Below the pieces are notes generated by a model. That model worked only from the letters and a program-made list of their open reading frames with translations, searched no databases and had not been told where the DNA came from. A stretch of DNA of 63,516 nt. Origin: Planctomycetota bacterium. GTDB lineage: Bacteria > Planctomycetota > UBA1135. Shown in pieces: positions 10,817-19,163 of the stretch (the first letter of the stretch is position 1; each line of letters begins with the position of its first letter). The stretch is from contig PAHY01000036.1 in NCBI GenBank assembly GCA_002705055.1, positions 1-63,516 on the forward strand, in the 5' to 3' direction. Both the position numbers and the translations under genes were made by a program.

Positions 10817-11197
10817 CTAGACCGATGCTTCCTGGCGCAGTTCGGCCAGGGTCTTCTCGACGAACTGCCCCGAACCGGCGGACACGATCATGACGAAGTC
10901 AGGGTTCGTGACCTGCTCGAGGACCCGGATGGAAGCCGCCGGGAACACCGGCAGCTGGCCCGAGGTGGGCGTGTAGTAACCAGCCCGCACGATGCGCCGC
11001 GAGCCGTCGACCCGGCTGGCAGCAATCGCGTTGACGATGGGGCAGAGATCATCTGCGGGGTCGTCGAACTCGAGCCGACAACCCCGATAATGCCGCCCAT
11101 CATCGGCGAGCACCGTGCACCCCGCCAGGGGGCCGCGCTGCACCAGCGAGGTAGCTGCCGCCTGTTCTGCCACTGCGACCAGATTGCGATCGTCCAT
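10817..11197 (-). CDS. Cytidine-deaminase-like fold protein, probably inactive
   Basis: The 126-residue protein has the size and layout of a homotetrameric cytidine deaminase. It has an N-terminal helix (residues 1-20) and a YRGCRLEFDDPADDLCPIVNAIAA segment placed where active enzymes have (G)xNxExxx...C(A)ER. A later VFPAASIRVLEQV helix stands where the PCGxCRQ zinc motif should be, and the C-terminus ends in a FVEKTLAELR-like helix. The catalytic Glu and the two Cys of PCxxC are missing. It sits 6 bases upstream of ligA and 9 bases after the DUF669-like gene, so the three form one minus-strand unit. The fold call is by pattern only. Confidence 0.5.
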   Translation of the reverse strand: MDDRNLVAVAEQAAATSLVQRGPLAGCTVLADDGRHYRGCRLEFDDPADDLCPIVNAIAASRVDGSRRIVRAGYYTPTSGQLPVFPAASIRVLEQVTNPDFVMIVSAGSGQFVEKTLAELRQEASV

Positions 11198-11206
11198 ACG
11201 GGCAGT

Positions 11207-11620
11207 TTAGCCCTGCCTGCCCCCGGGCGGTGCCGGGGCGTAGCCGGTGAAAGGCACCCGGTTTTGGCGGCGCTTGACGCCGGTCATCGGATCTTCGCGC
11301 TCTTCCGGGGTGACGGTGACACGGGCCCGTTTGCCGAGCAGGGAGACACCCTCGAGGTCGAGCTTGCCATCGGCGGCGAAGCCAAGAACGCGCAACACGA
11401 AGCGCGCGCGTGCCAGGCCGCGCTCACTGAAGTGCAGGGAATCCCAGCACGCGGTGCGGCCGGACCATTCCCCTTCCACGACTTCCCAGCGCAATCCCCA
11501 GCGGGCATGCCCGGCGGGACTAATGGACTCGCGGACTTCGGAAACCGTGCAGGTGTATTCACCCGCCGGGACAGAGCAGAGGTCTTCGACCTCGGGTACT
11601 TCGGAGAAATCGATTTGCAT
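11207..11620 (-). CDS. DUF669-like protein (phage-type family)
   Basis: The 137-residue protein has PAGEYTCTVSEVRES, then WGLRWEVVEGEWSGRTACWDSLHFSERGLARARFVLRVLGF, then LLGKRARVTVTPEE and NRVPFTGYAP. This layout resembles DUF669 proteins, which are common in phage genomes near recombination and ssDNA-binding genes. Function is unknown. The head-to-tail position before the deaminase-like gene and ligA suggests a nucleic-acid context. No other phage genes are nearby, so it is either a captured phage gene or a chromosomal member of the family. Confidence 0.55.
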   Translation of the reverse strand: MQIDFSEVPEVEDLCSVPAGEYTCTVSEVRESISPAGHARWGLRWEVVEGEWSGRTACWDSLHFSERGLARARFVLRVLGFAADGKLDLEGVSLLGKRARVTVTPEEREDPMTGVKRRQNRVPFTGYAPAPPGGRQG

Positions 11621-11695
11621 GTTGCGTCCTCACTCAGGAAGACGCGCAGCGTTTTCTTTGGTTACACCTTGCATCCGCACTCTTGAACCTCTTCA

Positions 11696-11890
11696 ATGCG
11701 AGCAACCGTTTCGGTTCCCCCCGTGCTTCCGACCGACCAGTTTGTCCAGGACGCGCCCGGCTCGCCCGCGGCGCTCACTTCGCTGGGAACGATCGTCACG
11801 ATCGCCACCTGGGTCCTGCTGATCGCCATCAATCTCTGGTGCCTCCGGAAGCTCTTTGCAGGCGATCCGCCTTCCTCGCAGGAAGGCTAG
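11696..11890 (+). CDS. Small single-pass membrane protein, unknown
   Basis: The 64-residue ORF starts at ATG 11696. It has a polar N-terminal 30 residues, one strongly hydrophobic helix (about residues 31-48, TIVTIATWVLLIAINLW) and a short charged tail. It is not recognised as a named family. It is followed about 110 bases later by the HPt gene on the same strand. No Shine-Dalgarno sequence precedes it. The clear membrane helix is the main reason to keep it. Confidence 0.5.
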   Translation: MRATVSVPPVLPTDQFVQDAPGSPAALTSLGTIVTIATWVLLIAINLWCLRKLFAGDPPSSQEG

Positions 11891-11999
11891 GGAATCGCCG
11901 CCGGGGCGGCTCGAAATAGGATTTCGCAAGGCCGCGAGGCGCGCCGACGCAGGTTTGCTCAAGCCGCTTCGGGTCAGACGACGAAAAGGAGGCTGGACT

Positions 12000-12371
12000 T
12001 TGCGCCCCCCAGCAACGATGACAGCGACTCCTATTGATCAGGCCAAACTCGAAGAGCTGATTGACCTCTTCGGCGACCGGGAAGAGGTCCGTGATCTCTT
12101 CGAGGAGTTCTTTGCCGAGCTGCCGGCTCGACTGGAAGCGCTGCGCACCGGTCTCGCCACGGCGACGGCCGAGGAAGTCAACCACGCGGCGCACGCCCTG
12201 AAGGGCTCCAGCGCCAGTCTGGGCGCACTGCAGGTCCAGGAGACCGCCCGTCAGCTTGAGGAATCGGCTCGGATGGCCCAGCTGGAGCAAGGTCCGGACG
12301 CCCTGGAGCGCCTGGAAGCCGAACTCGCCGCGCTGCAAGCCTGGCTCAAGGACGAAGGCCTGCTTGGCTAG
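12000..12371 (+). CDS. Histidine phosphotransfer (HPt) domain protein
   Basis: A stand-alone HPt protein relays phosphate between hybrid kinases and response regulators. The HALKGSSASLGA motif carries the phospho-accepting His, within a four-helix bundle rich in Leu/Glu (ELIDLFGDREEVRDLFEEFFAELPARL...). A strong AAAGGAGG at 11985-11992 is 7 bases before a TTG at 12000 and 25 bases before the first ATG at 12018, so the TTG start (123 aa) is preferred; the ATG start would give 117 aa. No kinase or receiver domain adjoins it, so partners are elsewhere. It converges with the DegT gene (4-base tail overlap). Confidence 0.8.
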   Translation: MRPPATMTATPIDQAKLEELIDLFGDREEVRDLFEEFFAELPARLEALRTGLATATAEEVNHAAHALKGSSASLGALQVQETARQLEESARMAQLEQGPDALERLEAELAALQAWLKDEGLLG

Positions 12372-13495
12372 GCCGGCTGACGCGCGTAGAACGCGCTGAT
12401 CGCCGCCACGACCTCTTCACGCTGCGCTGCATCGGCGCCCGGATAGATCGGCAGCGCCAGCACCTCTTCGGCAGCCCGCTCGCTGTGCGGCAGCTGCCCC
12501 ACCTGACCACCCAGCTCGGCGAAGCAGGGTTGCAGATGCAACGGCAGCGGGTAGTAGACCGCCGAGCCCACGCCCTGCTCCCCCAACCAAGCCTGCAGCT
12601 CGGGGCGACGCTGGGCACGCACCACGTACTGGTGATAGACGTGGCCGGGGACGCGCTCGGGCACCAGCACCTCGTCGATGCCGGCCGCGGCGAACAGCTC
12701 TTCGTAGTGCGCGGCCCCTTCGGCGCGCGCCGCGTTCCACTCCAAGAGCTGCGGCAGGTGCTCCAGCAGCGAAGCCGCCTGCAGGCAGCTCATCCGGAAG
12801 TTGTAGCCCACCTCGTCGTGGTAGTACTGCCGCCCGCCCCCATGCTGACGCAGGGCGCGCATCCGTTCGGCGCGCTCGGCATCGTTCGTGGTCGCGAAAC
12901 CCGCGTCGCCGGTCGCGCCCAGGTTCTTGGTCGGGAAGCAGGAGAAGCCCGCGGTCTCGCCCAGTCCCCCGCAGGGGCCGTCGGCTTGGACCGCTCCCAC
13001 CGCCTGCGCGGCGTCTTCGACGATCGCGATCGGCCGGCCGGCTGCCTTCTCGACCGCGGCGCGCAAGGCGCCGACGTCGACCGGACGACCGTAGAGGTGG
13101 ACCGGCATGACCGCCGTGGTGCGCTCGGTCACCAGCGACGCAGCCGACTCGGGCGAGACGAGGAAAGTCTCCGGATCGATGTCCGCGAACACCGGCGTGC
13201 AGCCGATCCGCGACACCGAGCCCGCGCTGGCGAAGAAGGTGAAGGCCGGCACGATGACCTCATCGCAGGGCTTCACCCCGGCCGCGCGCAGAGCCAGGAC
13301 GAGCGAGTCCGAGCCGTTCGAGCAGCCCACCACGTGCGGCACCCCCAGAAACTCGGCCAGCGCGACTTCGAGTTCTTCAATCTCGGGGCCGTTGACGAAA
13401 CGGCCGTGCTCCAAAATCGCCTGCCAGCGCTTCAGGATGCGGGCGCGCACGCCCTCGTCGAGGTTGTAGTGGATGTCGAAGAAGGGGACGCCCAT
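12368..13495 (-). CDS. DegT/DnrJ/EryC1/StrS-family PLP aminotransferase
   Basis: Sugar aminotransferases of this family aminate 3- or 4-keto nucleotide sugars for glycans and antibiotics. The 375-residue protein shows VPFFDIHYNLDEGVRARI, VGCSNGSDSLVLALRAAGV, VIVPAFTFFASAGSV, MPVHLYGRPVD, IVEDAAQAVGA (PLP Asp) and FSCFPTKNLGATGDAGF with the PLP-binding Lys, then a C-terminal YYPLPLHLQPCF segment. Start chosen at ATG 13495; a GTG at 13516 would add seven residues. No other sugar-nucleotide genes adjoin it, so the substrate is unknown. It may be co-transcribed with tonB upstream. Confidence 0.9.
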   Translation of the reverse strand: MGVPFFDIHYNLDEGVRARILKRWQAILEHGRFVNGPEIEELEVALAEFLGVPHVVGCSNGSDSLVLALRAAGVKPCDEVIVPAFTFFASAGSVSRIGCTPVFADIDPETFLVSPESAASLVTERTTAVMPVHLYGRPVDVGALRAAVEKAAGRPIAIVEDAAQAVGAVQADGPCGGLGETAGFSCFPTKNLGATGDAGFATTNDAERAERMRALRQHGGGRQYYHDEVGYNFRMSCLQAASLLEHLPQLLEWNAARAEGAAHYEELFAAAGIDEVLVPERVPGHVYHQYVVRAQRRPELQAWLGEQGVGSAVYYPLPLHLQPCFAELGGQVGQLPHSERAAEEVLALPIYPGADAAQREEVVAAISAFYARQPA

Positions 13496-13534
13496 GTCCC
13501 TCCATTCTAGACGCACCCCCTCGGATTCCCGCGT

Positions 13535-14293
13535 CTAGGGCTGCTGCAGCCGGAAGCGGATCGGGACGCGGGCGGCGCCCGGCACCGGCTTGCCGCCTTC
13601 GGTTGCGGGCTCGAAGCGCCACTTGGCGACGCCATCCTGCGCCGCGCGGTCGAGCAGGCCGTACCCCGAGCTCTCGAGCACGCGGACCCGGGTGACGGCG
13701 CCCTGCGCATCGATCTCAGCCAGCAGCACCACCACCCCTTCCATCCCGCGCCGCAGCGCGGCCGTGGGATAGGCCGGCTGCGGGCTGGCCTGCGGGTCGG
13801 GCACCGGGTCCACGCGAGCCGCGGTCTCCGTCCCCGGCGGCGAGGCAGCCGGCGCGCTCGGCAGCGGCGTCGGCTCGAGCGGAGCAGGCGCGGTCTCCGC
13901 TTCGGTAGGCGGAGCCAGGTCCACCTCGGTCTCGACCCGGGTCAGCGCCGGACTGGTCGGGGCGGGGCGGCGATAAGACTGCGCATCGCTCACCCAACTG
14001 CTCGGCAGAGGCCACATCTCGAGCGGCGATTCGCCTTCCGGCACCGGCTCCAGCTCGAGTTCGCTCTCGACCAGCTGCGCCTCGGCGCGGGTCGGCGGCA
14101 GGACTTCGACCGTCTCGAGCGGCGGCGGCAGCTGCGCCGAAACAGCGTCGCCCCCGGCCGTCATCGTGATGACCGGGGGCGGCGTCGGCTCACTGCGCTT
14201 CCAGAGAATCCACGAGCCCAGGCCGACGGCGACGAGCACCGTGAAGTGCAGACCGAAGGAACCCAGCCAGGCGCGGACAGGAAGCGAAGGCAA
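13535..14293 (-). CDS. TonB-family energy transducer
   Basis: Couples inner-membrane proton motive force to outer-membrane receptors. The protein has one N-terminal membrane helix (about residues 8-28, WLGSFGLHFTVLVAVGLGSW), a Pro/Glu/Thr-rich periplasmic linker (about 35-160), and a C-terminal TonB domain (PQPAYPTAALRRGMEGVVVLLAEIDAQG...VLESSGYGLLDRAAQDGVAKWRFEPA). The only start in register is TTG at 14293, 7 bases after the TonB-dependent receptor, giving 252 residues. No ExbB/ExbD genes are in the window. Confidence 0.88.
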   Translation of the reverse strand: MPSLPVRAWLGSFGLHFTVLVAVGLGSWILWKRSEPTPPPVITMTAGGDAVSAQLPPPLETVEVLPPTRAEAQLVESELELEPVPEGESPLEMWPLPSSWVSDAQSYRRPAPTSPALTRVETEVDLAPPTEAETAPAPLEPTPLPSAPAASPPGTETAARVDPVPDPQASPQPAYPTAALRRGMEGVVVLLAEIDAQGAVTRVRVLESSGYGLLDRAAQDGVAKWRFEPATEGGKPVPGAARVPIRFRLQQP

Positions 14294-14299
14294 GCGCGG

Positions 14300-16465
14300 T
14301 TAGAAGCGGATGTCGAGCCCGAAGATGAGGTTGAGGCCCGGACCGTTGACCCCCGAGCCGTGGACGCGGTAGTCGACATCGCCGACGTTCTCGAGCGCGA
14401 CCGTCAGCAGGGCCTGCTCCGCGACCGGCCAGCCGGAACGGAGTCCCACGATGGTATAGCCCGGCGTGCCGTTGGCGAAACCGTCGCCGTCCCGGTCGGG
14501 GATGCGCGAGTCATCGCGCTCGTCTCGCAGGCTCAGATCATCCTGGTTGTCGACCGCCCAGACGTAGGCCTCGGCCCACCAGCCCTGCGGATCGGGCTGG
14601 TACACCGTCGTCAGCGTGGCCTGCAGCGGCATCAGGCGGGTGATCGGCCGACGCACGCGCTGTGCCCCCGGCTGCGGCAGCCGCTGATCGGACTCGCCGT
14701 CCATCCAGCTCGCGCTGAGCTCGGTGCTCCATTCATCCGTCCAGGAGTAGCCGACCAGCGCTTCCACGCCGCGGATCCAGCCATCCGAGTTCTCCTTGAG
14801 GACCTGATTGCCGGCCGCGGCCTCGGGGTTGCGGACGATCATGTCCGAGATCCAGGTGTTGTAGACCGCGCCCTCCCAGTGCCAGTCGCCGTGGCGACCG
14901 CGGCCTCCGATCTCGGCCTGGAGGAAGTGCTCAGGCTCGAGATCGAAGTCCGGGCTCTCGGCCACGCTGGTCTCATCCAGCGAGGTGAGGTCGTAAAGGC
15001 TGGGCGCGCGGAAGCCCTGCGAGAGTCCGCCGTACCAGACCTGGTTGGTATTCACGGTGTAGAGCGTGCGCAGACTGCCGACGATGCTGTCGTAGTCGCG
15101 CTCGAAGGCGGTGGGGTTCCCGGTGTCGGGATCTTCAGCGCGATCCACATCCACTTCGATGCGCTCGGCGCGCAGGCCGGCGATCAGGCTCCACTGATCG
15201 TTGAGCTGAATCTCGTCCTGCAGATAGGCCGCCAGCGTGGTGTAGGTGGCGTCCGCTGCCAGCGGGCCCTGAATCTCCGTGCTCGTGAACACCCGATTGG
15301 CGTCGTACTTGCGCTTGAACGAGCCGATGTCCTCGCGGTGCATCTCGATGCCGTAGGCCCAGCGGTCGCCCCAGGCGCCGTCGGTCTCCAAGCGAGCGGT
15401 CAAGCCCAGGTCATCGACGTCGAAGCCCTGGAAGTCCCCGCCGGTTGCGACTCCGCCCGTGCCCTTCATGCGGTCGCGGGTCTCGTCGTGACGATGGAAG
15501 GACAGCGTGATGGCGCCGGCATCGGCCCAGCCGCCGGAACCTTCCCATTCGGTGCGCAGATAAGCGAGCTCACGCGTCTGGTCGTGGTTGCGGTAGATCT
15601 CGCTCTCGATGTCGAGGCCATTCCAGTCGATGCCGTGGATGGTCTTGTGAGTCCGCGGGACGTCGTCCATCTTGACCCGCTGAAAACCCAGTGTGATCCG
15701 GGCGTCGTCGCCCATGCGCCGAGTCAACTTCAGGTCCGTGCCGGCGAAGTCATAGCCGGTCTCGTTCTGCGTCCCGACTTCCTTGCCGCCGCGCAGATCG
15801 CCGTAGGCCGCAATCGTCTGACCGATCTGCAGGTTCCAATCCTCGTTGGCGATCTCGCCTTCCAGTCGCCCGGTGTACGAGGATTCGGCCGAACTCCAGC
15901 GGCCATAGAAGCGGCCATTCGCCAGGGTCTGCCCTTCGGCGGCGAAGCGTGGGTCGGCCGAGAGCGCCTGGACTACACCACCGACCGCCTGGCTGCCATA
16001 CAGCACGCCCTGCGGCCCGGACAGCAGCTCGAGCCGGTTGATGCCGTACATGTCGACCGTGCTCCAGTACTGGTTGGGCCCGGAGCGCATCGCCGCATGA
16101 TTCAGTCGCACACCATCGACCAGCAGCACGTTGTGGTAGCCGGTCAGACCGCGAATGTAGGGCGAAGACTGGCCGTAAGCGGTCTTCTGCACATGCACCG
16201 ACGGCAGCCCCGTCAGCGCCTCGGACATCGTGCGCGAGCGCGCCTTCAACTCGGTGCCTTGCAGCACGCGAATGCTGGACGGCGCATAGAAGCGCTCCTG
16301 CTCGAAGCCACCGCGACCGGTGACGACGTACTCAGGCAGCTGCGCGGCGGGGCGATCCGGCTCTTGATCGTTGCCGGATGGCGCAGGCTCCTGCGCGACA
16401 GTTGCCGTAGCGCCGAACCAAAGCGCGACGAGGGAGGAGAAGAGAATCGGAGGGGAAGCAATCAT
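14300..16465 (-). CDS. TonB-dependent outer-membrane receptor
   Basis: The 721-residue protein has a signal peptide (cleavage near residue 24, ATVAQE), a plug domain (about 45-160: EYVVTGRGG..., SIRVLQGTEL, MSEALTGLPSVHVQKTAYGQSSPYIRGLTGYHNVLLVDGVRLNHA, LELLSGPQGVLYGSQAVGGVV), then a beta-barrel with repeated aromatic strand ends, ending in GLDIRF with a terminal Phe, as outer-membrane proteins do. It lies directly upstream of its TonB. The substrate cannot be told from sequence; no siderophore or B12 genes adjoin it. Confidence 0.93.
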   Translation of the reverse strand: MIASPPILFSSLVALWFGATATVAQEPAPSGNDQEPDRPAAQLPEYVVTGRGGFEQERFYAPSSIRVLQGTELKARSRTMSEALTGLPSVHVQKTAYGQSSPYIRGLTGYHNVLLVDGVRLNHAAMRSGPNQYWSTVDMYGINRLELLSGPQGVLYGSQAVGGVVQALSADPRFAAEGQTLANGRFYGRWSSAESSYTGRLEGEIANEDWNLQIGQTIAAYGDLRGGKEVGTQNETGYDFAGTDLKLTRRMGDDARITLGFQRVKMDDVPRTHKTIHGIDWNGLDIESEIYRNHDQTRELAYLRTEWEGSGGWADAGAITLSFHRHDETRDRMKGTGGVATGGDFQGFDVDDLGLTARLETDGAWGDRWAYGIEMHREDIGSFKRKYDANRVFTSTEIQGPLAADATYTTLAAYLQDEIQLNDQWSLIAGLRAERIEVDVDRAEDPDTGNPTAFERDYDSIVGSLRTLYTVNTNQVWYGGLSQGFRAPSLYDLTSLDETSVAESPDFDLEPEHFLQAEIGGRGRHGDWHWEGAVYNTWISDMIVRNPEAAAGNQVLKENSDGWIRGVEALVGYSWTDEWSTELSASWMDGESDQRLPQPGAQRVRRPITRLMPLQATLTTVYQPDPQGWWAEAYVWAVDNQDDLSLRDERDDSRIPDRDGDGFANGTPGYTIVGLRSGWPVAEQALLTVALENVGDVDYRVHGSGVNGPGLNLIFGLDIRF

Positions 16466-16519
16466 CAGGTTGCGGAGTCCGAAGCCAACGCGCCTTTCTT
16501 GCGACCGGTTCGCAAAAAC

Positions 16520-17227
16520 TTAGAGCGATGCGCCCGACGGCGAATCGAGCGACCAGTTAGCTAGGCGATAGAGCGGCGCGAGCCGCAGCAGATCCTCGAC
16601 CACGCCTTCGTCAAAGTCCTCGCCCGCCTCGGCGACTGCCGCCGCCGGCATGCGCTGGATCACCTCCAGCGAAGTCTCGCCTGGGCGTACCGTGCCCGCG
16701 AGGTCGCGCCAGTCGCGGTCGCTCATGCCTTCCAAGGGGCGATCCCCTTTACCATCGAGTCGCAGGATGTACCCCGGCGCCGCCTGCGCGGCGGCCACCA
16801 GTTCGGCTCGACCTTCGCCCTCCTCGGCGCGCTTGATCAGCACGTTCAGGTCGTACCAGGCACCCTGGTCAATCCGCAGCCCCCAGTAGGCGCCGTCGAC
16901 ATCCAGTCCGAGCTGGAAATGCGCGTTATTGACCGCGCTATCGAGATCGCGTCCCAGTTCTTTCCCGAGGAAACTCTGCAGCGCCTTCTTCGCCTTCTTG
17001 TCGCGGAACAGCATGGTGCGCTGCCGGCGCACCTTCTTGCCATTCGAGGCATGCGGATTGTGCAGACTCTCGCGCCGATCAAGCGCGATGCCCTGTTCGC
17101 TGAAACGCTGTTTCAAATCGTCGCCCAGCGCCTGCAGTCGGCGGCGGATCTCCAGCCGGCGACCGTTCCACTCGGGGTCCGATTGAAAGCGCTGCTGGTA
17201 AATCTCGAAGTCGGCGAGCGTGAACAT
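16520..17227 (-). CDS. Conserved hypothetical protein (235 aa)
   Basis: A soluble protein with no signal peptide or membrane helix. It has a basic mid-region (NPHASNGKKVRRQRTMLFRDKKAKKALQSFLGKELGRDLDSAVNNAHFQLGLDVDGAYWGLRID) followed by an acidic C-terminal half (LIKRAEEGEGRAELV..., DRDWRDLAG, EDFDEGVVEDLLRLAPLYRLANW). The middle faintly recalls DUF2461-type proteins, but I cannot assign it. It starts at ATG 17227, is followed after 54 bases by the TonB-dependent receptor on the same strand, and is preceded by a terminator. Confidence 0.75.
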   Translation of the reverse strand: MFTLADFEIYQQRFQSDPEWNGRRLEIRRRLQALGDDLKQRFSEQGIALDRRESLHNPHASNGKKVRRQRTMLFRDKKAKKALQSFLGKELGRDLDSAVNNAHFQLGLDVDGAYWGLRIDQGAWYDLNVLIKRAEEGEGRAELVAAAQAAPGYILRLDGKGDRPLEGMSDRDWRDLAGTVRPGETSLEVIQRMPAAAVAEAGEDFDEGVVEDLLRLAPLYRLANWSLDSPSGASL

Positions 17228-17254
17228 GGCCGAGGATTTTCCGCGCGCGGCAAC

Positions 17255-17286
17255 AAAAAAGACAGCCCCGACCGAAGCCGAGGCTG
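17255..17286 (-). terminator. Intrinsic terminator after the FG-GAP protein gene
   Basis: On the minus strand, CAGCCTCG (17286-17279) pairs with CGGGGCTG (17270-17263), with one internal mismatch, and the stem is followed by a TTTTTT run (17260-17255). It lies in the 209-bp gap between the FG-GAP gene (stop at 17437) and the next minus-strand gene (start at 17227). The rest of that gap shows nothing I can assign. Confidence 0.7.
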
Positions 17287-17436
17287 CCTACTCCATCCCC
17301 TCAGATGGCACCTTTCGGTGTAGCCGCCGGAAACGACGGTTGTCTGAGTATAGGTAGAGCCGGGGATGGTCTGACGCAATCCCTGCAAAATCCGGTCGAC
17401 AAGGGGCTTGCGACCGATTTCTCAGGGCTTCCGCCC

Positions 17437-19095
17437 CTAGAAAAGTTGATTCATCAACAAACCGTCCTGGACCTTTCCGGCCTGAATCACCCCGCCAATC
17501 GAGGTCGCGAGCAGATCCAGATCGCCGTCACCGTCCAGGTCGGCCAGCAGCCCGCCGCCGGCGACGAAGCTGGTTCCGGGCGCCCAGAAGCCCGGCTGCT
17601 CGCGGAATTCCCCGGTCGAGCCGCCCTGCAGACCGCCCTGATTGACGAACAGCGCCGGGCTGCCGACCAGCGATCCCTGCGATCCCATGAACTCGTGCGG
17701 CAGCACGATCAGGTCGCGGTCGCCGTCGCCGTCGACATCGCCCGCCACCGCGTAGTTGCGGATCGTGAGGTTGTCATCGAAGGCATCGGGGAAGCGGGTG
17801 GCGTCCGCGTCGGCGAAGTAGCCCGGAGCGCCCGCGCCGGCGTTCATCAGCAGATCGCCGGAGGCTTCCGGGCCGATCGTCCAATGGCTGTTGCAGACGT
17901 AGAGGTCGAGGTAGCCATCCCCATCGAAGTCCTCAAAGATCGCCGCGCCTGACTTGTCCGAGAAGCCGGGGAGCTGCCGGGACCCCGCCGAAGTGAATGC
18001 ACCGCTGCCGTCATTCAGCACCAGATCGTTCTCGCCCCCCTGGCTGCCGGTCTTCGAGACGAAGAGGTCGAGGTCGCCATCGTTGTCGACATCGCCTAGA
18101 ACGGCGCCGGTCACGGTCGCGCGGTCGTGGTTGAAGGAGCGGCTGTTGGCGAAGACCCAGTCCTCGACAAACTCCCCCGCCACGCCGCCCTGCAGGCCCG
18201 CCTGATTGCGGAACAGCGCCAGCGTCTGCGCCGAGCTGCCACCGCCGCTGTGCTGGCCGCCGATCGTCAGGATCACATCCTGGTCGGCGTCGCCGTCGAT
18301 GTCCCCCACCACGACGCGCGAGCCGTTCTCCAGGTAGGATGGCAGCGCCGGGCCGAGCTGGAACTGGCCGGTGCCATCGTTCCAGAGCACGATCGGGTTC
18401 TGCCAGTCACCGGTGCTGGCGCGCCGGCCGACGAAGACCAGGTCCAGGTCGGCATCGCCGTCCAGGTCCGCCACGTCAAAGTCCGTGCAGAGGCCGACGA
18501 CCCCGGGGAATCGCCCGGCGCTGCGGTCCACGAACTGCCCTCCCTGGTTCTCGAGATAGAGCACGGTCTGCTCGCCCAGCACGATCAGGTCGAGGTCGCC
18601 GTCGCGATCGAAGTCGCCAGCGTGCGGGATGGTCGTCGCCTCGGTGGACAGAATCGACGGCAGCGCCGCGCTTCCATCGGACCAGCTCGCGGCGCGATCC
18701 GCCTCGGCGACCAGATCGATGCGCGGCGAAAGGTGGAAGCGCCCCGCGCTGTCCTGCACCCCGGCCTGCCAGGCGAGGCGCTGCCCGGGCCGAAAGGCGC
18801 CCGAAGGCAGCGGCAGGCGCGGCGCGTAGAAGCCATCGGCGCCGATCTTGCCGGTGAACAGCCGTCCGCTGCCAAAGGGCAGGACGCCAAACAGCGGCTG
18901 GCCAGCGCCGGCCAAATCGAAACTGCCGGCCGGGCCGACCGCCAGGAAGGCGCGCGCCCCCACCTGCTGCGAGCGCACCCGGGCCTGCAGCAGCTCTCCG
19001 ACCCGTGCGGGGCCATCGAGGCGCAGCTGGACCGGCTCGACGACCTGGGTCTGCGGCGAAAGCAGAAGAAGCGACAGCGAGGCGAGCGTTGTCAT
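17437..19095 (-). CDS. Secreted FG-GAP/VCBS repeat protein
   Basis: The 552-residue protein has a hydrophobic N-terminal signal segment (residues 1-15) and at least seven calcium-binding repeat cores: DFDRDGDLDLIV, DLDGDADLDLVF, DIDGDADQDVIL, DVDNDGDLDLFV, DFDGDGYLDLYV, DVDGDGDRDLIV and DLDGDGDLDLLA. These predict a seven-bladed integrin-like beta-propeller preceded by a short beta domain (about 20-140). Surface or extracellular binding is likely, but the ligand is unknown. It is transcribed alone: its promoter region is separate and a terminator follows. Its promoter shares an unusual element with the secreted protein at 30322. Confidence 0.88.
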   Translation of the reverse strand: MTTLASLSLLLLSPQTQVVEPVQLRLDGPARVGELLQARVRSQQVGARAFLAVGPAGSFDLAGAGQPLFGVLPFGSGRLFTGKIGADGFYAPRLPLPSGAFRPGQRLAWQAGVQDSAGRFHLSPRIDLVAEADRAASWSDGSAALPSILSTEATTIPHAGDFDRDGDLDLIVLGEQTVLYLENQGGQFVDRSAGRFPGVVGLCTDFDVADLDGDADLDLVFVGRRASTGDWQNPIVLWNDGTGQFQLGPALPSYLENGSRVVVGDIDGDADQDVILTIGGQHSGGGSSAQTLALFRNQAGLQGGVAGEFVEDWVFANSRSFNHDRATVTGAVLGDVDNDGDLDLFVSKTGSQGGENDLVLNDGSGAFTSAGSRQLPGFSDKSGAAIFEDFDGDGYLDLYVCNSHWTIGPEASGDLLMNAGAGAPGYFADADATRFPDAFDDNLTIRNYAVAGDVDGDGDRDLIVLPHEFMGSQGSLVGSPALFVNQGGLQGGSTGEFREQPGFWAPGTSFVAGGGLLADLDGDGDLDLLATSIGGVIQAGKVQDGLLMNQLF

Positions 19096-19106
19096 GGTTC
19101 ACGGAG

Positions 19107-19149
19107 AACCTAAGTCAACGATCGCACTCCCTGTCACCGCTCCGTCATC
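19107..19149 (-). promoter_or_regulatory. Promoter with shared GATGACG / GGTGACAGGGAGT element
   Basis: On the minus strand, GATGACG (19149-19143), GGTGACAGGGAGT (starting 19138) and TAGGTT (19112-19107) precede the FG-GAP gene start at 19095. The same blocks with identical spacing occur upstream of the secreted protein at 30322 (19 bases between GTGACA and the TAnnTT hexamer in both). Confidence 0.6.
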
Positions 19150-19163
19150 TTCGCCGCCCTCTT

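Noticed and set aside
14246..16564. A 772-codon plus-strand open frame across the TonB-dependent receptor
   Set aside because: It is antisense to a clear receptor gene with signal peptide, plug and barrel. Its composition (Ala/Arg/Gly/Asp/Val rich, no motif) is that of a GC-rich codon shadow.
17306..17340. TGGCAC at 17305 as another sigma-54 promoter
   Set aside because: There is no TTGC at the required 10-base GG-GC spacing, and the site is not upstream of a plus-strand gene.
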